64,000 bases of DNA from Parafrigoribacterium_A sp035571875 (lineage in GTDB: Bacteria > Actinomycetota > Actinomycetes > Actinomycetales > Microbacteriaceae): contig DATNBR010000090.1 of the NCBI GenBank assembly GCA_035571875.1, positions 62,001 to 126,000 of the forward strand, in the 5' to 3' direction. The position numbers and the translations under genes are program-made. Shown here in pieces: positions 31,877-40,188 of this stretch. The stretch's first letter is position 1. Every line of letters starts with the position of its first letter. The notes under the pieces were generated by a model that saw only the letters and a program-made list of their open reading frames with translations, ran no database searches and was not told the origin of the DNA.

Positions 31877-32686
31877 TCAGCGCACCCGCAACGCCCAGAG
31901 GGTCACAGCACTGGCCGAGGCGACGTTGAGCGAATCGACCCCGTGCAGCATCGGAATCGTGACCACGGTGTCCGCACCGGCGAGGGCGCGCCTCGTCAGT
32001 CCGTCGCCCTCGGTGCCGAAGAGGATCGCGAGCTTCTCCGGCGGGTGCTCCGCGAATTCCTCGAGGTCCACGGCGTCGTCCGAGAGTGCGAGCGCCGCGA
32101 GATGGAAGCCTTCTGCCTTGAGAAGGTCCGCTCCAGCGGGCCAGCCCGGGAGCCTCGTCCACGGCACCTGAAGCACGGTGCCCATGCTCACGCGAACGCT
32201 GCGTCGGTAGAGCGGGTCGGCGCATCGCGGGGTGATGAGCACGGCGTCCGCCCCTAACCCAGCGACGGCGCGGAAGATCGCGCCAACGTTGGTGTGGTCG
32301 ACGATGTCTTCGAGCACCACGACGCGCCTCGCACCCGCGATGAGGCTCGCCACGGTGGCGAGCTCTGGGCGGTGCATGGCGGCCAGCGCGCCGCGGTGCA
32401 GATTGAAGCCGGTGAGGGTCTCGAGCAGCTCCGGCGGTCCGACGTAGACCGGCACGTCGTAGTCGGCGAACAGCCGTTCCATGTCGGGCAGCCACTGTTC
32501 GAGTACGAGCACAGAGCGCGGCCGGTGCCCGGCGGCGAGGGCGCGGGCGATCACCTTGCTGGACTCCGCGATGTACAGGCCGCCAGCCGGTTCCGAGAGT
32601 CGCCGAAGGGCCACGTCGGTCAACCGGGAATAGTCGGCCAGGCCCTCATCGTTCAGATCACTGATGCGGATTACCTGCACGAACAC
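31877..32686 (-). CDS. TrmH/SpoU-family RNA 2'-O-methyltransferase
   Basis: A 269-residue SPOUT methyltransferase. An N-terminal substrate-binding region (YIAESSKVIARAL) precedes the knot domain. VDHTNVGAIFR (motif 1), LFGTEGDGLTRRAL (motif 2) and IPMLHGVDSLNVASASAV (motif 3) are all clear. It should methylate ribose in rRNA or tRNA; the target cannot be read from the sequence. GTG 32686 and GTG 32680 are both possible starts. It is divergent from the sirtuin gene. Confidence 0.92.
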   Translation of the reverse strand: MFVQVIRISDLNDEGLADYSRLTDVALRRLSEPAGGLYIAESSKVIARALAAGHRPRSVLVLEQWLPDMERLFADYDVPVYVGPPELLETLTGFNLHRGALAAMHRPELATVASLIAGARRVVVLEDIVDHTNVGAIFRAVAGLGADAVLITPRCADPLYRRSVRVSMGTVLQVPWTRLPGWPAGADLLKAEGFHLAALALSDDAVDLEEFAEHPPEKLAILFGTEGDGLTRRALAGADTVVTIPMLHGVDSLNVASASAVTLWALRVR

Positions 32687-32725
32687 TCCCCTGTCGGTCT
32701 CGGCCGCGATTCACGCTGCCAGCAT

Positions 32726-32743
32726 TCGGAAACATATCGGAAA
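32726..32743. promoter_or_regulatory. direct repeat in the divergent methyltransferase/sirtuin promoter region
   Basis: TCGGAAA occurs at 32726-32732 and 32737-32743, one helical turn (11 bp) apart, in a locally AT-richer 105-bp gap. TAGTCT at 32755-32760 could be the sirtuin -10 element. An operator is possible but not shown. Confidence 0.3.
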
Positions 32744-32791
32744 ACTGGAGTGTCTAGTCTGTGAGTCAGACCGCGGTCAAGGAAGGGGCGG

Positions 32792-33658
32792 ATGGTGACG
32801 ATGGATTTCGCCCCTGACGTCGTTTCCGCGCTGCCCGCATCCGAGTCCGCGGCCCTTGATGCCGCGATCGAACTGCTCGACGGCCACGCCGTCGCGGTCC
32901 TGACCGGCGCGGGAGTCAGCACGGATTCCGGCATCCCCGACTATCGCGGCGAGGGTGCGCCGGTGCGCACGCCGATGACATTCGCGCAGTTTCTCTCCGG
33001 CCCGGAGTTCCGAAAGCGCTACTGGGCGGGCAGCCATCTGGGGTGGAAGCGCTTCGATGGCGCCGAGCCGAACGCCGGCCACCACGCTCTGGCCACCCTC
33101 GAACGGGCGGGCGTGACGAACGGCGTGGTCACCCAGAACGTCGATGGCCTACACCTGCGGGCGGGCTCGCAGCACGTCGTCGACCTGCACGGCACGATGG
33201 ACCTGGTGCACTGTCTCAATTGCGGGCAGGGATTTGCTCGCGCCGATATCGCGAACCGCATCTCGGAGGCGAATCCCTGGCTCGACGAGCCCGAGTCGGT
33301 CGAACTCGGTCCCGACGGCGACGTCGCGATCGCGCGCACGGCAGACTTCGTCGTGCCGGAGTGCTCAGTGTGCGGTGGCATTCTCAAGCCGAATGTGGTG
33401 TTCTTCGGCGAATTCGTGCCGACCGAGAAGTTTCACGAGGCGCTCTCGCTCGTGCAGGCAGCGGACGCCCTGCTCATCGCTGGCTCGTCTCTCGCGGTCA
33501 ACTCGGGCATCCGACTGCTCGATCGTGCGGCGAAGCGACGCATTCCCATCGTGATCGTGAACCGCGGCGCCACCAAGGGTGATGCGCGGGCCGACGTTAA
33601 GCTGGACGCGGGTACCTCCGAGGTCCTCACCGCGATGGTCGAGCGGCTCGTTCACTGA
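32792..33658 (+). CDS. Sir2-family NAD-dependent protein deacylase
   Basis: A 288-residue sirtuin. LTGAGVSTDSGIPDYRG binds NAD. QNVDGLH and HGTMDLVHC carry the catalytic His. The zinc site has four Cys in two pairs (HCLNCG and PECSVCGG). KPNVVFFGE, AGSSLAVNSG and IVNRG complete the fold. It removes acyl groups from lysines using NAD. An ATG with GGAAGGGG upstream supports 32792; ATG 32801 is possible. Confidence 0.95.
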   Translation: MVTMDFAPDVVSALPASESAALDAAIELLDGHAVAVLTGAGVSTDSGIPDYRGEGAPVRTPMTFAQFLSGPEFRKRYWAGSHLGWKRFDGAEPNAGHHALATLERAGVTNGVVTQNVDGLHLRAGSQHVVDLHGTMDLVHCLNCGQGFARADIANRISEANPWLDEPESVELGPDGDVAIARTADFVVPECSVCGGILKPNVVFFGEFVPTEKFHEALSLVQAADALLIAGSSLAVNSGIRLLDRAAKRRIPIVIVNRGATKGDARADVKLDAGTSEVLTAMVERLVH

Positions 33659-33715
33659 ACTGACGATCGCCGCCGCGTGGGCCGCCCATGGCCACCAGCG
33701 CGAAGGACGGCAGCG

Positions 33716-34360
33716 ATGACATTTCTCTACCTCGTTCGGCACGGCGAAACCGACTGGAATCGTGAGCGGCGCATTCAGGGCAGCACGGATATCCCACTCA
33801 ATGAGACGGGACGGCTGCAGGCCGCACGCACGGGCAGGCTTCTCTCGCGTCGCCGCTGGGACGGCATCCTGACCAGCCCGCTTTCGCGCGCCTACGAGAC
33901 CGCCGAGATCATCGCCGACGCGGTCGGGCTCGGTGAACCGACTCGATTCGACGAGATAGTCGAGCGGGCGTACGGCAACGCCGAGGGAATGACCGACGTC
34001 GAACTCTCCCGCCTCTATCCTCCGGGCTCCTCCGTGCCCGGACGGGAGAGCAGGGAGGACGTGGCCTCCCGCGTGGTGCCGGCTCTCGTGCGCCTGGCCG
34101 AGGAGCGCCCCCACCAGCACCTCATCGTCACGACCCACGGGGGTGTGATCCGCAGCGTGCTCAACACGATCGCGCCGGGCTCGCCCACGCATCGCGGCGT
34201 GCCGATCAGCAACGGCTCCATCCACAGCTTCCGGCTGCGTGACGGTGAACTGGAGCTCGTCGCCTTCGATGACCCGATCGAGGAAGCGTCGATCGAACCC
34301 GGCTCCGCCGACCTCTCCGAGCAGAACGCGCTCGAACAGCGGGAGTCTGCGGAGCGCTAG
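33716..34360 (+). CDS. histidine phosphatase (phosphoglycerate mutase-like)
   Basis: A 214-residue branch-1 histidine phosphatase. LVRHGETDWN carries the phospho-acceptor His, SPLSRAYETAEI the second Arg, and VTTHGGVIR the second catalytic His. ATG 33716 gives the family start MTFLYLVRHGE. Broad-specificity phosphatase or cofactor-dependent mutase activity cannot be told apart. Its TAG stop shares a CTAG palindrome with the convergent glycosyltransferase. Confidence 0.9.
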   Translation: MTFLYLVRHGETDWNRERRIQGSTDIPLNETGRLQAARTGRLLSRRRWDGILTSPLSRAYETAEIIADAVGLGEPTRFDEIVERAYGNAEGMTDVELSRLYPPGSSVPGRESREDVASRVVPALVRLAEERPHQHLIVTTHGGVIRSVLNTIAPGSPTHRGVPISNGSIHSFRLRDGELELVAFDDPIEEASIEPGSADLSEQNALEQRESAER

Positions 34361-35466
34361 CCGCCGATCGCCTCTCGGGGGTCTGCCGTGGAAGGCTGCG
34401 CCTGCCCGCTCGTGAGCGAGGTGAGCAGGGAGAGCAGCGTGCGGGCACCCACCTCCCAGTTGAACACCGCGCCCTGTTCGCGCGCGAGCACAGTCAGCCG
34501 GTTCCAATGGTCTGCGTTGTCGATCGTGAGCACGGCGTCGGCGAAGGCGCGCGGATCCTCCTGATCGAAGAAGGTCGCGGCGTCCCCGCCGACCTCGCGA
34601 AAGACCGGGATGTCGCTGATGACGAGCGGGGTGCCCGCGATCATCGCCTCGATCAGCGGAATGCCGAAGCCCTCGTCGCGACATGCGGAGACCATGGCGA
34701 CGGCATCGCGCAGTCGCTCCTGGTACTCCTCGTCTGTGACGCCGTTCTCGAAGACGATCGAGCCCTCCGGTGCGAGCGCGCTCAGCCGTTCCCGCGCCTC
34801 GTCGCTGATGCGACTGAGCAGGTGCAGCGTGTAGCCGGGCAGAAAGTGCATGCCCCGCGCGAGGGTCTCGACGTTCTTATTGGGCATGAAGGTGCCCATG
34901 TAGACGAGTTTTCTGGAATTCGGATGGCTGCGCGCTGGCGCCCCGATGTCGTCTACGCCGGGCCGGATCACCGTGATCGGACGCTTCGTGAGCCTCGCCT
35001 CGGCCATCTCGCGTTCGCAGTTGTACGAGCCGGTGACCACGGCATCGCCGCGATTGAGCGTGATGCGCTGCGGCCAGTAGAACAGGTGGTACGCCCACCA
35101 GCCGGCCCGGATGGCCCAGTTGAACTCCCTGGGCGGCGTGCGGGTGCGGTAGAACACCATGTCGTGCAGGGTCAGCACGAGCTTGAAGCGGCGGCCGATC
35201 GAGCCGATGGTCTGCATGGGGCTGAAGACGACATCCGGATGTTCGCGGTTGAGCGACAGCAGCGGAATCCAGGGTTCGAGCAGGCTCGTCCCCGGTCGCG
35301 CCATGATCCACGGCAGGTCGGGCAGCAGGTTCAACTGCCGCGTGTCGCTGATCAGCATCGTCACCGGATGCAGCTTCGAGAACGCCTCGACCAGCCCCGC
35401 GGTGTAGCGACTTATTCCGTCGTGCCGCTCGAACCGGGTGTAGCGGCAGTCGAAGATGACCTTCAC
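34357..35466 (-). CDS. GT4-family glycosyltransferase
   Basis: A 369-residue GT-B enzyme. KLVYMGTFMPNKNVETL opens the C-terminal nucleotide-sugar domain, and EGFGIPLIEAMIAGTPLV is the E-x7-E motif that binds the sugar nucleotide. It resembles mannosyltransferases of the MtfB/WbaZ kind. The acceptor is unknown. GTG 35466 overlaps the stop of the alpha/beta hydrolase by 4 nt (GTGA), so the two are coupled. Confidence 0.88.
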   Translation of the reverse strand: MKVIFDCRYTRFERHDGISRYTAGLVEAFSKLHPVTMLISDTRQLNLLPDLPWIMARPGTSLLEPWIPLLSLNREHPDVVFSPMQTIGSIGRRFKLVLTLHDMVFYRTRTPPREFNWAIRAGWWAYHLFYWPQRITLNRGDAVVTGSYNCEREMAEARLTKRPITVIRPGVDDIGAPARSHPNSRKLVYMGTFMPNKNVETLARGMHFLPGYTLHLLSRISDEARERLSALAPEGSIVFENGVTDEEYQERLRDAVAMVSACRDEGFGIPLIEAMIAGTPLVISDIPVFREVGGDAATFFDQEDPRAFADAVLTIDNADHWNRLTVLAREQGAVFNWEVGARTLLSLLTSLTSGQAQPSTADPREAIGG

Positions 35467-36362
35467 GTGTCGCTGGGCTCCGTCAGGAACTCGCGGATGG
35501 CCGCCGCGGCACGAGCGGGAACCTCATAGTGGATGAGGTGGCCGACCCCGTCCAGCACCGTGAGACTCGCGTGCGGGAACAGCTTCTCGAGGTCGTACTG
35601 TGCCGAGACCGGCGTAATGTCGTCGAGTTCGGCGGCGACCAGCAGCGTCGGCACGTCGATGGCCGCCGCGAAGTCGCTCACGTCGGCGCTGATCGATGCC
35701 TCGAAGGCTTCCACCACGACATCCCGGCTCGCGAAGCGGTTGAAGTAGTTGTGGTGCTCCGCGTGAATCCAGCGGCGGAGTGCCTTGTCCTTCGTCTTGG
35801 CAAGGGTCACGCTCATGAAGTGCACGATCAACCAGCGCTTGAGCAGGAAGCTGCCGACCCTTTCCGGAAGCCTTCCGGCGAGGCGATAGTAGAGCACCGT
35901 GAGCTTGGTGGCGAGCGGTTTCGGGCCCTCGAGTCCCGAGATCGCGATCGGATTGATCAGAATGAGCCGCGGAGTCTGCAGCCCCAGCGCGATGGCCTGC
36001 GAGGAGATGATCGAACCGAAGGAGTGGCCGAGCGCGACGGCCGTTCCGGTGAGGCCGAGTGCCTCGAAGAAGGCGATGAGCCAGCGCGCGTACCCCTCGA
36101 TACTGTGCGGCACGTCGACGAGCGGCGTCGATTCGCCAAAGCCGGGAAGGTCGGGGCTGATCCAGCGCACACCGGGCAACTGGGCGATGACTGGTTCGAG
36201 TCCGTGGTGTTCGCCGCGGTAGCCGTGCGAGACCACGACCGTCGTTGCCGCGTGGGGGTCGCCGTAGACCCAGTATCGCGTGGTGCTGCCGAGCACGGAC
36301 ACCTCGTGGCGTTCGACCGGGATGTCGGCGAGTAGGGCTGCGAAGGGGGATTCGACGATCAT
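35463..36362 (-). CDS. alpha/beta hydrolase
   Basis: A 299-residue alpha/beta-hydrolase fold protein. VVSHGYRGEHHG is the oxyanion region, GHSFGS the nucleophile elbow, AELDDITPV the acid Asp region and GVGHLIHYE the catalytic His. ATG 36362 gives MIVESPFAALL; the longer frame runs into the treS upstream region. The substrate is unknown. It is coupled to the following GT4 gene and divergent from treS. Confidence 0.88.
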   Translation of the reverse strand: MIVESPFAALLADIPVERHEVSVLGSTTRYWVYGDPHAATTVVVSHGYRGEHHGLEPVIAQLPGVRWISPDLPGFGESTPLVDVPHSIEGYARWLIAFFEALGLTGTAVALGHSFGSIISSQAIALGLQTPRLILINPIAISGLEGPKPLATKLTVLYYRLAGRLPERVGSFLLKRWLIVHFMSVTLAKTKDKALRRWIHAEHHNYFNRFASRDVVVEAFEASISADVSDFAAAIDVPTLLVAAELDDITPVSAQYDLEKLFPHASLTVLDGVGHLIHYEVPARAAAAIREFLTEPSDT

Positions 36363-36465
36363 TTGTGCCAAGTCTACGGATGTCGCACACAACAAGCGCT
36401 TGCAGAGCCCATCTAGACTCGAAGAAGTCCGATTGCGACCCAGCAAACACCCCGAGAGGAGTGCC

Positions 36466-38190
36466 GTGAGCTTCACCGCACCCATTCAACTGCCCGGTCT
36501 CACGCTGGATCCCCAGTGGTACAGGCGTTCGGTGTTCTACGAGGTCATGGTGCGCTCCTTCGTCGACAGCAACGGCGACGGCGCCGGCGACCTGCAGGGC
36601 CTCATCTCCCGGCTCGACTACCTGCAGTGGCTCGGTGTCGACGCCCTCTGGCTCCCCCCGTTCTTCCAATCGCCGCTGCGAGACGGTGGTTACGACGTCT
36701 CCGACTTCCACTCGATCCTGCCGGAGTTCGGCACGCTCGATGAGTTCAAGGACCTCGTCACCAAGGCGCACGAGCGCAACATGCGCATCATCATCGACTA
36801 CCCGCTCAACCACACCTCCGACCAGCACGAGTGGTTCCAGCAGTCCCGCACCGACCCCGAGGGCCCGTACGGCGACTTCTACGTGTGGAGCGACACCGAC
36901 GAGAAGTATCCGAACATCCGCATCATCTTCGTCGACACCGAGGAGTCGAACTGGGCGTTCGATTCGGTGCGTCGTCAGTTCTACTTCCACCGCTTCTTCT
37001 CGCACCAGCCAGACCTGAACTTCGAGAACCCGGCGGTGCGGGACGCCGTGGCCGAGGTCATCCGCTATTGGATGGATCTGGGCGTCGACGGGATGCGGCT
37101 CGACGCGATCCCCTACCTGTTCGAGTCGGAGGACGGCAACGGCGAGGGTGAGCCGCCCACGCACGACTTCATCAAGGGGCTGCGCGAGATGGTGGACCGC
37201 GACTACCCCGGACGCATCCTGGTCGCCGAGGCGAACCAGTGGCCGCGCGAGGTCGCAGCGTTCTTCGGCACCGAGGAGGAGCCGGAGTGCCACATGGCCT
37301 TCGACTTCCCGGTCATGCCGCGCATCTTCTACTCGCTGCGATCGCAGCAGGCCGGCGAACTCGTGCGCGTGCTGTCGGAGACGACGGACATTCCTGAGGG
37401 CGCGGGCTGGGGTGTCTTCCTGCGCAATCACGACGAGCTGACGCTCGAAATGGTCTCCGAGGAGTACCGACAGGCGATGTACGGCTGGTACGCCTACGAC
37501 CCACGGATGCGCTCCAACATCGGCATCAGGCGCCGGCTCGCGCCCCTCCTCGACAACTCGCGGGCAGAGCTCGAACTCGCCCACGCCCTGCTGTTCTCGC
37601 TCCCCGGCAGCCCGTTCCTGTACTACGGCGACGAGATCGGTATGGGCGACAACATCTGGCTGCCCGACCGCGACAGTTCCCGCACGCCGATGCAGTGGAC
37701 GCCCGACCGCAACGCCGGTTTCTCCTCCGCAGACCCCGGCAAGCTCTACCTGCCCGTCGTGCAGTCCCTCGTCTACAACTACACGCTCATCAACGTCGAG
37801 TCCCAGCTGGCGCAGTCGCGTTCACTCCTGCACTGGGTGCGCAACGTGATCCACGTGCGCAAGGCGCACCCCACATTCGGGCTCGGCAGCCTCACGGTGC
37901 TCGAGACCGACAACGAGTCGGTGCTCGCCTTCGTGCGCTCCTACGCGGGGTCCGGAACCCAGTTCGGTGACTCGAGCGAAGACGTGCTCTGCGTGTTCAG
38001 CTTCGCCCACAATCCGGTCTCGGCCACTATTCACGCGGAGCAGTTCGCGGGCTCAGCGCTCTTCGACCTCTTCGGCGGCAGCGAATTCCCCTCCTTCGGT
38101 GAGGACGGTTCGCTCACGCTGACTCTCGGCACTCAGAGCTTCTACTGGCTGCACATCGGAACGCCAGGGACTGTCGGTGGTCGACCCTAA
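36466..38190 (+). CDS. treS: trehalose synthase (maltose alpha-D-glucosyltransferase), GH13
   Basis: A 574-residue GH13 enzyme of TreS type. It starts with DPQWYRRSVFYEVMVRSF, typical of TreS. Catalytic residues are Asp213 (GMRLDAIP), Glu255 (VAEANQWP) and Asp323 (LRNHDELTLE). TreS interconverts trehalose and maltose in the cytosol. There is no fused maltokinase domain and no pep2 or glgE nearby, but glgA and glgC lie within 6 kb, so trehalose and glycogen metabolism may meet here. GTG 36466 follows GAGAGGAG. Confidence 0.93.
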   Translation: MSFTAPIQLPGLTLDPQWYRRSVFYEVMVRSFVDSNGDGAGDLQGLISRLDYLQWLGVDALWLPPFFQSPLRDGGYDVSDFHSILPEFGTLDEFKDLVTKAHERNMRIIIDYPLNHTSDQHEWFQQSRTDPEGPYGDFYVWSDTDEKYPNIRIIFVDTEESNWAFDSVRRQFYFHRFFSHQPDLNFENPAVRDAVAEVIRYWMDLGVDGMRLDAIPYLFESEDGNGEGEPPTHDFIKGLREMVDRDYPGRILVAEANQWPREVAAFFGTEEEPECHMAFDFPVMPRIFYSLRSQQAGELVRVLSETTDIPEGAGWGVFLRNHDELTLEMVSEEYRQAMYGWYAYDPRMRSNIGIRRRLAPLLDNSRAELELAHALLFSLPGSPFLYYGDEIGMGDNIWLPDRDSSRTPMQWTPDRNAGFSSADPGKLYLPVVQSLVYNYTLINVESQLAQSRSLLHWVRNVIHVRKAHPTFGLGSLTVLETDNESVLAFVRSYAGSGTQFGDSSEDVLCVFSFAHNPVSATIHAEQFAGSALFDLFGGSEFPSFGEDGSLTLTLGTQSFYWLHIGTPGTVGGRP

Positions 38191-38202
38191 GCTTGCACCG
38201 TG

Positions 38203-38886
38203 ATGACGACATGGTGGAACGAACTGGCGGTCTTCGATCTGGAGACAACGGGAATCGACGTCGAGACGAGTCGCATCGTCTCGGCTCACGTCGGGGTGAT
38301 CGACGCCGACGGTGAGTGCATCGAGCGATTCGACTGGATCGCCGACCCCGGCATCGAGATCCCCGTGCAGGCGAGCGCTGTGCACGGCATCACGACCGAG
38401 CGCGCGCGAGCTGAGGGTCGGATCGCCGCCGAGGTGGTCGCGGAGATCGTCGATGCCCTGCGCGCGGTCCTCGATCGCGGCCTTGCGCTCACCATCTACA
38501 ACGCGCCATACGATCTCACCCTGCTCAATCGCGAGGCGATCAGGCATGGCGTGGCTCCCCTCGTCTCCCCCTCGCCCATCATCGACCCTCTCGTGATCGA
38601 CAAGGCGCTTGACCGGTACCGCAAGGGCAAGCGAACGCTCGAAGCCGCGGCACTGCTCTATGGCGTCGAACTGCTCGATGCCCACGATGCAGGTGCGGAT
38701 GCGATCGCCGCGGGCAGGGTCGCCCAGGCGATCGCTCGCGCTTATCCCGACGGCATCGGTGCCGACGTCACAGAGCTCCACGGCCTTCAGATCGGCTGGT
38801 GCGCCGACCAGGCCGCGAGCTTCCAGGAGTTCATGCGGCGCACGAAGCCCGAGTTCACGACCTCGGGTGGCTGGCCGGAGCGCTAG
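38203..38886 (+). CDS. DnaQ-like 3'-5' exonuclease
   Basis: A 228-residue DEDD exonuclease. FDLETTGIDVE gives the Asp-Glu of Exo I, YNAPYDLTLLNREA Exo II, and HDAGADAIAAG Exo III with His and Asp. This is the shape of PolIII epsilon-like or RNase T-like proteins without further domains. It probably proofreads or processes DNA or RNA 3' ends. ATG 38203 or GTG 38200 may start it. Confidence 0.9.
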   Translation: MTTWWNELAVFDLETTGIDVETSRIVSAHVGVIDADGECIERFDWIADPGIEIPVQASAVHGITTERARAEGRIAAEVVAEIVDALRAVLDRGLALTIYNAPYDLTLLNREAIRHGVAPLVSPSPIIDPLVIDKALDRYRKGKRTLEAAALLYGVELLDAHDAGADAIAAGRVAQAIARAYPDGIGADVTELHGLQIGWCADQAASFQEFMRRTKPEFTTSGGWPER

Positions 38887-38916
38887 GGCTCAGACCTAGG
38901 GCTCAGACCTAGGGCT
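38884..38916. repeat. 13-bp tandem repeat at exonuclease stop
   Basis: TAGGGCTCAGACC occurs at 38884-38896 and 38897-38909, with a partial copy at 38910-38916. The first copy begins with the TAG stop codon of the exonuclease. The repeat leads directly into the terminator hairpin. Confidence 0.8.
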
Positions 38917-38918
38917 TA

Positions 38919-38958
38919 AACGACGAAGGCGACCCGCACGCGGGTCGCCTTCGTCGTT
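38919..38958. terminator. strong bidirectional terminator hairpin
   Basis: AACGACGAAGGCGACCCG pairs perfectly with CGGGTCGCCTTCGTCGTT around a CACG loop, an 18-bp stem. It lies between the exonuclease (+) and rpmE2 (-) genes and could stop transcription from both sides. Confidence 0.92.
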
Positions 38959-38986
38959 CAAGCCTTGGTGGCTGCCGTGAGCAAGC

Positions 38987-39238
38987 TCAGGCGCCGAAGC
39001 CCTTGTAGCGGGAGTTGAACTTCTCCACGCGTCCCGCGCTGTCGAGGATGCGCTGCTTACCCGTGTAGAACGGGTGCGAGGCCGACGAGATCTCGACGTC
39101 GATGACCGGGTAGCTATTGCCGTCTTCCCACTCGATCGTCTTGTCGCTGCTCGCGGTCGAGCGGGTCAGGAAGGTCGCACCCGACGCGAGATCGCGAAAG
39201 ACGATCGGGGCGTAAGTGGGGTGGATGTCAGACTTCAT
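38987..39238 (-). CDS. rpmE2: 50S ribosomal protein L31, type B
   Basis: An 83-residue L31. MKSDIHPTYAPIVFRD, SSASHPFYTGKQ and RVEKFNSRYKGFG are family blocks. There is no cysteine, so it is the zinc-free type B paralogue. In many bacteria this form replaces zinc-binding L31 when zinc is short under Zur control. I looked for a Zur box in 39239-39340 and found none I trust. The start is ATG 39238. Confidence 0.96.
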   Translation of the reverse strand: MKSDIHPTYAPIVFRDLASGATFLTRSTASSDKTIEWEDGNSYPVIDVEISSASHPFYTGKQRILDSAGRVEKFNSRYKGFGA

Positions 39239-39340
39239 GGTTGTTCCTTGGATTGACGTCGATGTGGATGCGCGCATACTCGCCGCGCACAAGCTGCAAA
39301 AAGACTTGGCAGAGCAGGCCAGCTACCTACAATATCAGAA

Positions 39341-40123
39341 CTACGCGGCCCTCGCGGTGAAGCGACCGTCCCTGCGCTCGACGGAGAGCTCCAGGCCGAA
39401 GGTCGCGCTGAGGTTCTCCGAGGTCAGCACCTCGTCGATCGCGCCGGCAGCCTGCACGGAGCCGTTTCTTAGCAGCAGGGCATGTCCGAAACCGCGTGGA
39501 ATCTCCTCGACGTGGTGGGTGACCATGATGATCGCTGGCGCCTGGGGTGCGCTCGCATAGCCGCCGAGCAACTGCAGGAGTTCCTCTCGGGCGCCCAGGT
39601 CGAGGCTCGCCGCTGGCTCGTCGAGCAGCAACAGCTCGGGATCCGTCATCACCGAACGGGCGATCTGCACGCGCTTCTGTTCGCCGTCGCTGAGGTCGCC
39701 GAAGCGGCGATCCTCGAGAGCGTCGAGCTTCCATTCGGCGAGTACGCGCTGTGCCCTGCGCACGTCGATCTCTTCGTACGCCTCGTTCCACCGGCCGGTG
39801 ACGGAGTAGGCGGCGGTGAGCACCACGTTCAGAACGGTCTCGGTGGGCGGGATCCTGCGGGCGAGGGCGGTGGAGGCGAAGCCGATGCGCGGCCGCAGCT
39901 CGAAGACGTCGATCGCGCCGAGCCGGTCGTCGAGGATGTGCGCCGTACCCGAGGTCGGGTGCATCATCGCGGCGGCCACCTGAAGCAGCGTCGTCTTGCC
40001 CGCACCGTTGGATCCGAGCACGACCCAGCGCTCATCCCCATCGATCGTCAGGGAGACGGAATTGAGGATCGGATTGCCACCGCGAACGATGGACACGTCG
40101 GAGAGCTCGAGAACGCTGGCCAT
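39341..40123 (-). CDS. ABC-type ATPase, single domain
   Basis: A 260-residue ATP-binding cassette. Walker A is GSNGAGKTTL, the signature is LSDGEQKRV (Asp instead of the second Gly), Walker B is LLLLDEP, and the H-loop is VTHH. No permease gene adjoins it, so its partner is unknown. The sequence resembles the ModF/YlmA-like cytosolic ABC ATPases. It lies 65 bases downstream of glgA on the same strand. Confidence 0.85.
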   Translation of the reverse strand: MASVLELSDVSIVRGGNPILNSVSLTIDGDERWVVLGSNGAGKTTLLQVAAAMMHPTSGTAHILDDRLGAIDVFELRPRIGFASTALARRIPPTETVLNVVLTAAYSVTGRWNEAYEEIDVRRAQRVLAEWKLDALEDRRFGDLSDGEQKRVQIARSVMTDPELLLLDEPAASLDLGAREELLQLLGGYASAPQAPAIIMVTHHVEEIPRGFGHALLLRNGSVQAAGAIDEVLTSENLSATFGLELSVERRDGRFTARAA

Positions 40124-40188
40124 GCCTCAACCCTAACGCGAGACCGCCGTGAGCCGACGCCGTGGCGGGACCGTCTTCGCCGCGCCGC

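Noticed and set aside
29481..32171. An 896-codon open frame on the plus strand opposite the desaturase and carboxypeptidase
   Set aside because: Same reason. The opposite strand carries three intact histidine boxes and the SxxK/SxN/KTG set.
39239..39340. Zur operator upstream of the zinc-free L31 gene
   Set aside because: I expected a TGATAATNATTATCA-like palindrome, but the region shows only an unconvincing partial match.
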